A stretch of 64,000 bases of DNA, taken from Sphingomonadales bacterium. Its GTDB lineage: Bacteria; Pseudomonadota; Alphaproteobacteria; Sphingomonadales; Sphingomonadaceae. The first letter of the stretch is position 1. Every line of letters starts with the position of its first letter. The notes under the pieces were generated by a model. That model ran no database searches, was not told the origin of the DNA, and was given only the letters and a program-made list of their open reading frames with translations. The DNA is taken from assembly GCA_027488785.1 (NCBI GenBank), contig JAIYAY010000014.1, forward strand, positions 62,001-126,000. Reading direction: 5' to 3'. Positions 21,454-30,400 of the stretch are shown here, one piece after another. Position numbers and translations under genes: made by a program.

Positions 21454-21852
21454 TTGATCGACACTGCTTCCGTTCCTGCGCCGACTGCAAAGTCCAAGGA
21501 ACCCACATTGACCCCTGAGGCGCTCCACGCGCTGGTTCTCCAATCTCTCGATGATGATCAAGCGCAAGAGGTCGTGACCATCCCGCTGGAAGGAAAAAGC
21601 AACATTGCCGACCATATGGTCGTCGCTTCTGGCCGTTCGTCGCGCCAAGTCGCGTCCATGGCGCAGAAACTTGCCGAGCGTATCAAAAAGGCCGGTCGGC
21701 ATGCCCGCATTGAAGGTCTGCCCTCGGCGGACTGGGTGTTGATTGATGCCGAAGATGTTATCGTGCACCTGTTCCGCCCCGAAGTCCGCAGCTTCTACAA
21801 TCTGGAACGCATGTGGGCTTTTGGCGACGCGCCCGAAGTCGCGTCGCAATAA
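21454..21852 (+). CDS. rsfS: Ribosomal silencing factor RsfS
   Basis: Binds ribosomal protein uL14 and blocks subunit joining when nutrients are low. The 132-residue protein has the family core: VVTIPLEGKSNIADHMVVAS, then GRSSRQVASMAQKLAERIK and the end segment DWVLIDAEDVIVHLFRPEVR and FYNLERMWA. The start is a TTG at 21454 preceded by AAGGAG, a strong ribosome site. Gene order nadD-rsfS-rlmH is conserved in many bacteria. Confidence 0.93.
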   Translation: MIDTASVPAPTAKSKEPTLTPEALHALVLQSLDDDQAQEVVTIPLEGKSNIADHMVVASGRSSRQVASMAQKLAERIKKAGRHARIEGLPSADWVLIDAEDVIVHLFRPEVRSFYNLERMWAFGDAPEVASQ

Positions 21853-21870
21853 GACCGATTGCCCGCGCCG

Positions 21871-22299
21871 ATGGCGATGCGCCTGCACATCATCGCGCGC
21901 GGCAAGATTGGCCGCTCGCCAGAAGCGGAGCTGGTCAACCGCTATCTGAAACGGATTAGCTGGCCGACCAAGCATAGCGAATTACCGGATAAGGGCGGGG
22001 AGCTTCCGGCATCCGATTCCCCTTACAAAACGATCCTATTGGATGAAAAGGGCGTGCAGTTCACATCGGTTGAACTGGCGCGCTTGTTGGAACGCTGGCG
22101 CGACGATGGCATACGCGAAGTGCGCTTCCTCATCGGTGCAGCCGACGGCTTTGATGATACGGCCCGCGCTGGCGCCGACACGCTCATCGCCTTTGGCAAA
22201 GCGACATGGCCGCATTTAATGGCGCGTGCGATGTTGGCTGAACAATTGTTCCGCGCGACATCGATTATTGCCAACCATCCTTATCATCGTGAGGGATGA
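21871..22299 (+). CDS. rlmH: 23S rRNA (pseudouridine-1915-N3)-methyltransferase
   Basis: An SPOUT methyltransferase acting on helix 69 of 23S rRNA in the 70S ribosome. The 142-residue protein starts MAMRLHIIARGKIGRSPEAE, has ILLDEKGVQFTSVELARLL, the SAM-knot segment VRFLIGAADGFDD, and ends ATSIIANHPYHREG, the conserved RlmH tail. Start choice is between ATGs at 21871 and 21877. In many alphaproteobacteria an envC-like M23 gene separates rlmH from the S41 protease; it is absent here. Confidence 0.94.
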   Translation: MAMRLHIIARGKIGRSPEAELVNRYLKRISWPTKHSELPDKGGELPASDSPYKTILLDEKGVQFTSVELARLLERWRDDGIREVRFLIGAADGFDDTARAGADTLIAFGKATWPHLMARAMLAEQLFRATSIIANHPYHREG

Positions 22300-22381
22300 C
22301 GGCCGCGCGAGTTGTAAACCTTCTTTCACATGGAGTTAAGGCGGGATATAGCAGCGACAATATGATGAAATGGAAATGTTT

Positions 22382-23749
22382 ATGAAGAACCGTTTGCTGA
22401 CCGCCACCCTTGCCATTGTCGCGGCAATAGCCGTGCCCGGCACGGTGCTCGTTGCGCAAAATATGCAGCAACAACAAGTTCAGGCGCAGCAGATTGAGGA
22501 TCTTGACGAATTCCTTGCTGTCTATCGCAAGGTAAAATCGAGCTATGTCGACAAGGTCGACGACAAAAAATTGATGGAAGGCGCGATTCAGGGGATGTTG
22601 TCCAGCCTTGATCCGCACAGCGGTTTTTTGGATCGCTCCGACTTTAATTCGCTACGGACGCAAATCGATGGTGAATATGGCGGCCTGGGGCTTTCGGTAA
22701 CGCTTGAGGATGAAGCGGTGAAGGTCATCGCGCCGACAAAGGATACGCCCGCCGACAAGGCAGGCATCAAGTCCGGCGACTTCATCACCCATCTGGACGG
22801 CAAGCTGATTGTTGGCGGCACTTTGGACGAAGCGGTGGAGGCCATGCGCGGCGCGCCGGGCACAAATATTAAGCTTACAATTTTCCGCCCTGGTCGCGAT
22901 GGTCCATTTGACGTCACACTGACGCGTGCGATTATCGACCTGAAGCCTGTGCAGTGGGAAGTGAAAGACCGCATCGGCATTATCTCCGTAACGGGCTTTT
23001 CCGAACGGACGGGCGCCGACGTTGTTGCTGCGGTTGCGGGCATCAAGAAGAGTTTGGGCAGCAATCCGCTGGGATATATCATCGATCTGCGCTCTAACCC
23101 GGGCGGCATATTGGATGAGGCGGTTGTCGTATCCGATGCGTTTTTGACGAAGGGCGAGATTGTGTCCGAACGGGGTCGCGACCCGCGCAATGTGGACCGT
23201 TGGTGGTCCGAACGCGCTGTTCCAGGAGATGTAACGGGCGGTGCGCCGATCATTGTGTTGATCGATGCCGGTTCGGCTTCGGCTTCTGAAATCGTGGCGG
23301 GTGCGTTGCAAGACCATCATCGCGGCCTCGTCATGGGGGAACGCAGCTTTGGCAAGGGATCGGTGCAGAACGTCCTTCCCTTGACGCGCGACACGGGCTT
23401 GCGCTTGACGGTTGCACGCTACCATTTGCCATCGGGCCGTTCGGTGCAAGAAGGCGGGATCAAGCCCGATATTCGCGTGCCGCAGTTGACGGACCCTGAC
23501 TACAAAAGCCGCGTATCGATCCGTGAATCCGACCTGCGCCGTCATTTGGTCAATGAATTGAAAGACGACACTAAGGATCTGGAGCAAGACCTTACGGACG
23601 ATCCCCGTTTCGCCATGACTGCCGAGCAGTTGAAGGCAAAGGGCATACAGGATTTCCAATTATATTATGCTATGGAAACGCTGCAACGGCTTGGCCCGCG
23701 GACGATGAAACTGGCGGCAAAGCCCATGAAGGGCAAAGCTAAAAATTAA
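22382..23749 (+). CDS. ctpA: Carboxy-terminal processing protease (S41 family, CtpA)
   Basis: A secreted serine protease with a PDZ domain that degrades C-terminal regions of periplasmic proteins and peptidoglycan hydrolases. The 455-residue protein has a signal peptide (MKNRLLTATLAIVAAIAVPG), a PDZ domain at about 85-165 (GGLGLSVTLEDEAVKVIAPT), and a catalytic core with the Ser in DAGSASASEIVAGALQDH and the Lys in GERSFGKGSVQNVLP. The ATG at 22382 gives the best signal peptide; another at 22370 adds four residues. A REP-like pair follows the stop codon. Confidence 0.93.
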   Translation: MKNRLLTATLAIVAAIAVPGTVLVAQNMQQQQVQAQQIEDLDEFLAVYRKVKSSYVDKVDDKKLMEGAIQGMLSSLDPHSGFLDRSDFNSLRTQIDGEYGGLGLSVTLEDEAVKVIAPTKDTPADKAGIKSGDFITHLDGKLIVGGTLDEAVEAMRGAPGTNIKLTIFRPGRDGPFDVTLTRAIIDLKPVQWEVKDRIGIISVTGFSERTGADVVAAVAGIKKSLGSNPLGYIIDLRSNPGGILDEAVVVSDAFLTKGEIVSERGRDPRNVDRWWSERAVPGDVTGGAPIIVLIDAGSASASEIVAGALQDHHRGLVMGERSFGKGSVQNVLPLTRDTGLRLTVARYHLPSGRSVQEGGIKPDIRVPQLTDPDYKSRVSIRESDLRRHLVNELKDDTKDLEQDLTDDPRFAMTAEQLKAKGIQDFQLYYAMETLQRLGPRTMKLAAKPMKGKAKN

Positions 23750-23767
23750 GGGTGTTTCCCCTTTCCC

Positions 23768-23837
23768 CGTCATCCTGAACTTGTTTCAGGATGAAGCGCG
23801 ACGGTGGATTGTTATCCTGAAATAAATTCAGGATAAC
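23768..23837. repeat. REP-like pair, copy f
   Basis: The left unit (23768-23794) is CGTCATCCTGAACTTGTTTC then AGGATGA. The right unit (23811-23837) is a degenerate inverted copy, GTTATCCTGAAATAAATTCA then GGATAAC. It lies directly downstream of ctpA. Confidence 0.85.
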
Positions 23838-23869
23838 GATGGGGGAGTAGCAACCAATTTAGGTTCCTT

Positions 23870-23950
23870 CGTCATGCTGCACTCGTTTCAGCATCCATCT
23901 TACTTTTGCTGCGACGCTGTAGTAAGATGCTGACATTAATTCAGCACGAC
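23870..23950. repeat. REP-like pair of the ATGCTG class, copy g
   Basis: The left unit reads CGTCATGCTGCACTCGTTTC then AGCATCCATCTTAC. The right unit at about 23920-23950 reads GTAAGATGCTGACATTAATT then CAGCACGAC, pairing with it over both the ATGCTG and CTTAC parts. It is upstream of dsbB. Confidence 0.75.
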
Positions 23951-23972
23951 AGTTTTCTAGGGTTCACCGCAT

Positions 23973-24452
23973 ATGGCATCAAAATTCGATAAGGCCCATT
24001 GGTTGGCATTTCTGCTTCCCGCCGCATTGTTGGCTGGCGCTTATGGGTCGGAATATATTGGCGGGCTTTTTCCCTGCGAAATGTGTTGGTGGCAGCGTTA
24101 TCCCCATTTTGCGGCGGTTGCGATTGCGCTGGTCGCTTTTGGCGTCAGCAATGCGGGTTTTCGCACAGTGTTGGTCGCGCTGGCGGCATTGGCGATCGCC
24201 ACCAGCGGCGTCATTGGTGGGTTTCATGCGGGCGTGGAATATGGCTATTGGGAAGGGCTTACCGCCTGCACCGCAACGATTTCGGGTAGCGGCGATGATT
24301 TGCTCCAGTCGATTATGAACGCCCCCTTGGTGCGTTGCGACGTTGCGCCGTGGACCTTATTTGGCATTTCTCTCGCGGGCTATAATTTTCTCTTGTCCTT
24401 CGGCGGCGCAATGCTCATCTTGGCAATGATATGGCGCAGCAAGAAAATCTGA
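23973..24452 (+). CDS. dsbB: Disulfide bond formation protein DsbB
   Basis: Inner-membrane quinone reductase that reoxidises DsbA. The 159-residue protein has four membrane segments and both cysteine pairs: the first in FPCEMCWWQRYPH (CxxC) and the second as TACTATISGSG and PLVRCDVAPWTLFGIS in the large periplasmic loop. Ubiquinone-contact residues are expected near WQRYP. Its 3' end overlaps coq7 by 22 bases; coq7 makes the ubiquinone DsbB needs. Confidence 0.9.
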   Translation: MASKFDKAHWLAFLLPAALLAGAYGSEYIGGLFPCEMCWWQRYPHFAAVAIALVAFGVSNAGFRTVLVALAALAIATSGVIGGFHAGVEYGYWEGLTACTATISGSGDDLLQSIMNAPLVRCDVAPWTLFGISLAGYNFLLSFGGAMLILAMIWRSKKI

Positions 24453-24979
24453 AAACCACCGCGCAGCGGACACGCGCAATTGAACGCATGATCCGCGTGA
24501 ATCATGCCGGTGAGTTTGGCGCGAAACGGATTTACGCTGGGCAGCTTGCGGTGATGGGTGATCGCACCCCCGCCGCGCGCAGCATCGCGCATATGGCCGA
24601 ACAAGAGGAACGCCATCTCCGCGCCTTTGACAAGATGATGACCGAACGCGGCGTCCGTCCCACGGCCTTGCACCCAATCTGGAATGTCGCGGGCTTTGCG
24701 CTTGGCGCTGTCTCTGCGGCCATCGGGCCGGAGGCGGCCATGGCGTGTACCGTCGCTGTGGAGACCGAAATTGACCGCCATTATAGCGAGCAGCTGGCCG
24801 AAATTGGCGACAGCGATCCGGAATTATCAGCGATGATCGCGGATTTTCAGGCCGATGAATTGGAGCATAAGGCGACGGCCTTGGAGCAAGGCGCGGAACG
24901 TGCACCTGCTTATCCGTTGATGAGCGCCTTGGTTCGCATGGGGTGCCGGACCGCCATTGCCGTGTCGAAACATATTTAG
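24431..24979 (+). CDS. coq7: Demethoxyubiquinone hydroxylase Coq7
   Basis: Di-iron monooxygenase that hydroxylates 5-demethoxyubiquinone in ubiquinone synthesis. The 182-residue protein has the four carboxylate/His helices: MIRVNHAGEFGAKRIYAGQL, HMAEQEERHLRAFDKMM, VAVETEIDRHYSEQLAEIG, and ADELEHKATALEQGAE. The length matches the bacterial Coq7 branch. It starts inside the end of dsbB, so translation is likely coupled. Confidence 0.93.
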   Translation: MAQQENLKTTAQRTRAIERMIRVNHAGEFGAKRIYAGQLAVMGDRTPAARSIAHMAEQEERHLRAFDKMMTERGVRPTALHPIWNVAGFALGAVSAAIGPEAAMACTVAVETEIDRHYSEQLAEIGDSDPELSAMIADFQADELEHKATALEQGAERAPAYPLMSALVRMGCRTAIAVSKHI

Positions 24980-25042
24980 CTTCATAAAGCATTCAGCCGG
25001 CAATGTTCAAAAGCAGGCAAACAGTTATTTGGAGATGATCTC

Positions 25043-25630
25043 GTGAAAGCAATGACCAAAATTTCGCTCGCGAGCATCGCCTTGATGCTATCGGCTCAGG
25101 CACCGGCGCAGGATAGGCCGACTGCGAAGCCGGGTGATGAGAAAATCAATCAGCTTATCATTTATGGCGATGACAAATGCCCCGAAAGTGTGGGCGATGA
25201 GATCGTTGTCTGCGCGCGTATGGGGGAGGCGGACCGCTATCGCATCCCGACCAATTTGCGCGGCGACCCCAATGACCCGCGCAACCAAGCGATGTCCGAG
25301 CGGATTAAATCTTACGAATATGTCGCCGCAAGCGGCACGATGAGCTGCTCCCCCTCTGGCGCTGGCGGTTTTACTGGTTGCGGCTTGTCGGAGATAAACA
25401 AGGCTTATGCCGAAAAGGCACAAGACCCCGGTATTACTTTTGGACGCTTGATCGCTGCCGAACGCGCTAAGCGTATGGCCGGCATTGATGCCGAAGCTGC
25501 CGAAGTGGAAGCGCGCATCGTCGAATTTGAAAAAGCCCGCGCCGAGCGCGAAGCCAAGTTGCAGGCTGAGCTCGACGCCAAAGAAGCGGCCAGTGCAGAG
25601 GCCGAACCGCTTCCACAGCCGAAAAGCTAA
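25043..25630 (+). CDS. Secreted hypothetical protein, conserved in sphingomonads
   Basis: A 195-residue exported protein starting from a GTG at 25043 with a signal peptide (MTKISLASIALMLSAQAPAQ region). The middle contains four cysteines (DDKCPESVGDEIVVCARM, SCSPSGAGGFTGCGLSE) that could form two disulfides. The C-terminal third is a charged Ala/Glu/Lys helix or coiled coil. I recall similar short proteins in sphingomonad genomes but no function. Its last codons form half of a palindromic terminator shared with the convergent DUF885 gene. Confidence 0.75.
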   Translation: MKAMTKISLASIALMLSAQAPAQDRPTAKPGDEKINQLIIYGDDKCPESVGDEIVVCARMGEADRYRIPTNLRGDPNDPRNQAMSERIKSYEYVAASGTMSCSPSGAGGFTGCGLSEINKAYAEKAQDPGITFGRLIAAERAKRMAGIDAEAAEVEARIVEFEKARAEREAKLQAELDAKEAASAEAEPLPQPKS

Positions 25631-25642
25631 AATTAGCTTTTC
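25621..25642. terminator. Bidirectional terminator formed by the ends of two convergent genes
   Basis: GAAAAGCTAA, AA, TTAGCTTTTC is a perfect 10-base inverted repeat. Each arm ends in a stop codon: the TAA of the secreted protein at 25628-25630 and, on the other strand, the TAA of the DUF885 gene at 25633-25635. A GCTTTTT run follows on the plus strand, and the stem itself supplies T-rich ends both ways. Confidence 0.75.
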
Positions 25643-27384
25643 GCTTTTTCGCCTGCGATCCAGTCCGTAATCTGCTGCTCAAGGACATCGAGCGGCACAG
25701 ACCCTTGTCCAAGTACCGCGTCATGGAATGCAGCCAGATCAAATTTGGGGCCCAGCTCTTGGGTCGCCTTGTTGCGTAATTCGCGGATTTTCAGCTCGCC
25801 CAATTTGTAAGCGAGCGCCTGACCCGGCCAGCTAATATAGCGGTTCACCTCCGCCTCGATATTGGCGGCGGATAGCGCGCTATTGTCGGTCATGAAGTCG
25901 ATAGCCTGTTGTTTGCTCCACCCCTTGGCATGAATGCCTGTGTCGACCACTAAGCGGCACGCACGCCACATTTCATAGGACAGGCGACCCATGTCCTTGG
26001 CGGGCGTGTCATATAACCCCATCTCGATACCAAGCCGTTCGGAATATAGTCCCCAGCCTTCAGTAAATGCCGTGAAGGATGCGCCATATTTTCGGAAATC
26101 TGACAAAGGCAGCTCCTGCTGCAACGCGATCTGATGATGATGCCCGGGGACCCCTTCATGCACCGATAGCGCCGGAATTTCCCAGAACGGTCGCTGGTTC
26201 AATTTCGACGTGTTCACAAAATAAGTGCCTGAAATCCCGATTTCGGGCGAGCCCGGATTATAATAAGCCGTGGTCGTGCCTTCGGCTGTTTCGGCTGGAA
26301 TTTCTTTTATGCCATATGGCAGTCGGGGCAGACGACCGAACAGGCTGGGCATCTTACCGTCGATAATCTTGGTCACCCGCGCGACCTTCTCCATCAGTTC
26401 CTCGGGCGTTTTGGCATAATATTGCGGGTCGGTACGCAGATGTTCAATAAAGGCTTCGCGGCTGGGATAGCCTGCCTTTTTCGCAACCTCGACCATTTCG
26501 GCGCGAATGCGCGATACTTCGCTGAGGCCGATCTGGTGGATTTGCTCTGCGGTCAGATTGGTCGTGGTCTCTTCGCGGATGCGAAAGGCGTAATAAGCTG
26601 CGCCGTTGGGCTGTGCTGACACGCCGGGCGCCTTGGCACAAGCGGGCTTATAGCTTGCGGTGTACCACGCCAACTGCTTAGCGAGCGCCGGGTGGATGAT
26701 GTTGCTGATGGTCTCTGCGGCATTGGCTGCGAGCGCTGCGAAGTCGCTTTCCGAAATGCCCTCGGGGCGCTTTGCGGCATAAGGGCCGTAAAAGCGCGAC
26801 TGGCGAATGTCGGATGTGATCAGTCCGCGTACCGTACCTTCAAATCCCATCAGCGTTTCGCAAGGCTGCGTAAATTTGCCTTTGATGGCGACATTGGCGA
26901 CGGCAATATTCTCGTCATTGACGCGTCCATATTGCGCTAACCGGGCATTGTAGCTCTCAAAATCCCTCTTGGTCTTGAATGGCAAGTTGCGCGACATGCT
27001 CGCGAGTTGTTGGTGCCAGCTCGAATAGGTCGTGAAGTTGATAGCCCGCTGCCCAAACTGATTGCCTTCGATGGTGGACACCAATGATCGCCTTAATATG
27101 CCCGCCTCCACCTTTGACGCTGCACTCAACGCATTTGCAGGAATGGCATCCAGACGCTTGAGAAATTTTGCGGCATCGGCGGCTCTGCGATCCTGTGCTG
27201 CCAATGTATAATCGCCCAGCTCAGTGGCATAGTCATTCACCCCCAGCGCGCTGGCGTAGACGGGAGATTCTTTCAACGTCGTCGCCCAGACATCATCGAC
27301 CAAAGCGGTGAGATCATTATTGGCGTCAGCATAAACAGGCGCCGAAAGCACAAATAAGGATCCGGCGATTAACAGGCTACGCAT
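25633..27384 (-). CDS. DUF885 family protein, probable secreted metallopeptidase-like
   Basis: A 583-residue exported protein with signal peptide MRSLLIAGSLFVLSAPVYAD. The zinc-protease-like motif HEGVPGHHHQIALQQ (HExxGH) lies at about residue 410, followed by a downstream Glu-rich segment, EGWGLYSERLG, that probably supplies the third ligand. DUF885 proteins are common in sphingomonads and some are annotated as dipeptidyl or prolyl peptidases; the substrate is unknown. Single gene, convergent with the secreted hypothetical protein. Confidence 0.88.
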   Translation of the reverse strand: MRSLLIAGSLFVLSAPVYADANNDLTALVDDVWATTLKESPVYASALGVNDYATELGDYTLAAQDRRAADAAKFLKRLDAIPANALSAASKVEAGILRRSLVSTIEGNQFGQRAINFTTYSSWHQQLASMSRNLPFKTKRDFESYNARLAQYGRVNDENIAVANVAIKGKFTQPCETLMGFEGTVRGLITSDIRQSRFYGPYAAKRPEGISESDFAALAANAAETISNIIHPALAKQLAWYTASYKPACAKAPGVSAQPNGAAYYAFRIREETTTNLTAEQIHQIGLSEVSRIRAEMVEVAKKAGYPSREAFIEHLRTDPQYYAKTPEELMEKVARVTKIIDGKMPSLFGRLPRLPYGIKEIPAETAEGTTTAYYNPGSPEIGISGTYFVNTSKLNQRPFWEIPALSVHEGVPGHHHQIALQQELPLSDFRKYGASFTAFTEGWGLYSERLGIEMGLYDTPAKDMGRLSYEMWRACRLVVDTGIHAKGWSKQQAIDFMTDNSALSAANIEAEVNRYISWPGQALAYKLGELKIRELRNKATQELGPKFDLAAFHDAVLGQGSVPLDVLEQQITDWIAGEKAKS

Positions 27385-27497
27385 AAAAAGGCTTCTCCGT
27401 CACAAGTCCAAGTGACGAGTAAAGCAGGGAAAGTGGCAATTGACCAGCGGCGATTCGGTAAGCGCATCGGGCCCGGCCGCGTGCATCACATCATTTT

Positions 27498-30400
27498 TTA
27501 CTCGGCGGCTTCCAATGCTTCATGGTCGGACAGTGGCTGGCTAAGCCGTGGGAGCATTTCCTTTGGACAAATCTGCCAGAATTCGCCGCGCCTGCGATCC
27601 CAATCTTCAATGATCGATTTCGACCAAGCGCTGTCGGTTTTTTCGGCATGTGCAGTAATCAGGGCCTTAAGCTCTTCTTCCCAATAAGTGCTTTCAAGGC
27701 GCTGCCATATGATGCTGTCGGGGTTGGCCATGTCGGCAAAGTCGCGTTCGGTATCGAGCACGAATGCCATACCGCCGGTCATACCGGCGCCAAAATTGCT
27801 GCCGACTTTGCCCAAGATAACCGCCATACCGCCGGTCATATATTCAAGGCCATTGGATCCGCAGCCTTCCACCACGACATGCGCGCCCGAATTGCGCACG
27901 GCAAAGCGTTCACCCGCTTGTCCTGCCGCGAACAAGCGACCTGATGTTGCGCCATAGAGCACAGTGTTGCCGATGATGCTATTTTGCTGGCTGGTCAGCG
28001 GGCTGCTGACCGTTGGCCGTATGATGATCGTCCCGCCCGACAGGCCCTTGCCGACATAATCATTGGCATCGCCAAAGACTTCTAAGGTAATGCCCTGGCA
28101 CAAAAACGCGCCCAGCGACTGGCCAGCAGAACCCCGCAAACGCACATGGACATGCCCTTCGGACAAGTCCTTCATACCATATAGCCGCGTGATTTCGGAG
28201 CTCAACCTTGTGCCCACCGCACGGTGGGTGTTGCGGACATTATAGGTCAGCTGCATCTTCTCACGCCGCTCGAACACTGGCCGCGCATCATGGATCATCT
28301 GCGCATCCAGGCTGTCGGGCACTTCATTGCGGAAGGTCGGAATGCTGAAACGGCGCGCGCTGTCGGGCGCGTCGACCTTGGCCAAAATCGGGTTGAGATC
28401 GAGATCATCGAGATGCTCGGCCCCACGGCTAACCTGCCGAAGCAGTTCTGTGCGACCAATCACTTCATCAAGGCTGCGATAGCCCAGCTTCGCTAATATC
28501 TCGCGGACTTCTTCGGCGATGAAGGTCATCAAGTTGATAACCTTTTCCGGCGTGCCCGTGAATTTTTTGCGCAACGCCTCATCCTGAACGCACACGCCCA
28601 CGGGGCAGGTGTTTGAATGGCATTGCCGCACCATGATGCAGCCCATGGCGACAAGGCTGAGCGTTCCAATGCCAAATTCTTCGGCACCCAAAATCGCGGC
28701 GACCACAATGTCACGTCCGGTTTTCAAACCACCATCGGTTCGCAACTTTACCCGATGGCGAAGGCCGTTCAGCGTGAGTACTTGGTTCGCCTCGGACAAG
28801 CCCATTTCCCATGGCGTGCCCGCATATTTGATGCTGGTTTGCGGGCTTGCACCCGTTCCTCCGACATTGCCGGAGACCAAGATAACATCGGCATGTGCCT
28901 TTGCCACGCCCGCTGCAATTGTGCCAATGCCCGCCGCGCTGACCAGCTTCACACAGACCCGCGCGCGCGGGTTAATCTGCTTAAGGTCGTAAATCAGCTG
29001 CGCCAGATCTTCGATCGAGTAAATGTCGTGATGCGGCGGCGGAGAAATCAGCGTTACGCCCGGTGTCGAGTGCCGCAGACGCGCGATCATTTCGGTCACT
29101 TTGAAACCCGGCAATTGCCCGCCTTCACCCGGCTTTGCGCCCTGTGCCACCTTGATTTCAATTTCTTCACACGCGCCTAGATATTCAGCCGTGACGCCAA
29201 AGCGGCCGCTGGCGATCTGTTTGATGACGCTATTGGCATTGTCGCCATTTTCATAAGGCTTGAAGCGCTTGCTGTCTTCACCGCCTTCACCCGAAACGGC
29301 CTTTGCGCCGATGCGGTTCATGGCGATAGCAAGCGTTTCATGCGCCTCTGGCGACAGCGCGCCAAGCGACATTCCGGGCGTTACGAAACGCTTACGGATT
29401 TCGGTGATTGCTTCAACCTCGTCAATCGCGACAGGTTCTTTGGCGAAGTTGAATTCCAGCAAATCGCGCAAGTAAATCGGCGGCAGCTCCTTCACGCCTT
29501 GCGCAAATTGTGTGTAGGTCGAGTAGCTGTCATTCGCGACTGCGCTCTGCAGCAAATGCATCAAGCCAGCGGAATAGGCATGTGCTTCCCCGCCGTTGCG
29601 TTGCTTGTAAAATCCGCCGACGGGCAAGCGCGCAACGGCGGTATCGAACGCATCATCATGTCGGTCGCGCGCATTGACATATAAGGAATGATAACCCTCG
29701 CCCGAAATCTTGTTGGGCATGCCGGGGAAGAAGTCGTTGACCAACGCGCGCGACAAGCCAACTGCCTCAAAATTATATCCGCCACGGTAGCTGGAGATAA
29801 CGGCAATGCCCATTTTGGACATAATTTTCAGCAGACCTTCGTTAATCGCGGTCCGGTAATTTTCGACCGCTTGCGTCAAGGTATAACCATCGAGCAGGCC
29901 GCGAGCATGCCGATCAGCGATTACCGCTTCGGCAAGATAGGCGTTCACTGTGGTCGCGCCTACGCCAATGAGTACGGCAAAATAATGCGTGTCCAAGCAC
30001 TCGGCGGAGCGGACATTGATGGACGAATAGCTGCGTAGGCCATTGCGGACCAAGTGCGTGTGCACGGCAGCCGCCGCGAGGATCATCGCGATGCCCACGC
30101 GATCCGCACTGATATTCTCGTCGGTCAGGAATAGTTCGGATTTGCCCATGCGCACCGCGGCCACCGCTTCTTCACGGATCCGTGCGATGGCGGCACGCAG
30201 GCCCTCTTGCCCGGTGGAGACATCATAAGTGCAATCAATCTCAGCACCCAGTGGCCCGAACGCAGCCTTGAGCCTGCGCCAATCGCGTGCTGTCAGGACG
30301 GGGCTGTCGAGTACCAAAACATCGGCATTCTGGCTCTTCTCTTCCAAGATATTGGCAAGGTTGGAGAAGCGCGTTTTCAGGCTCATCACATGCCGTTCCC

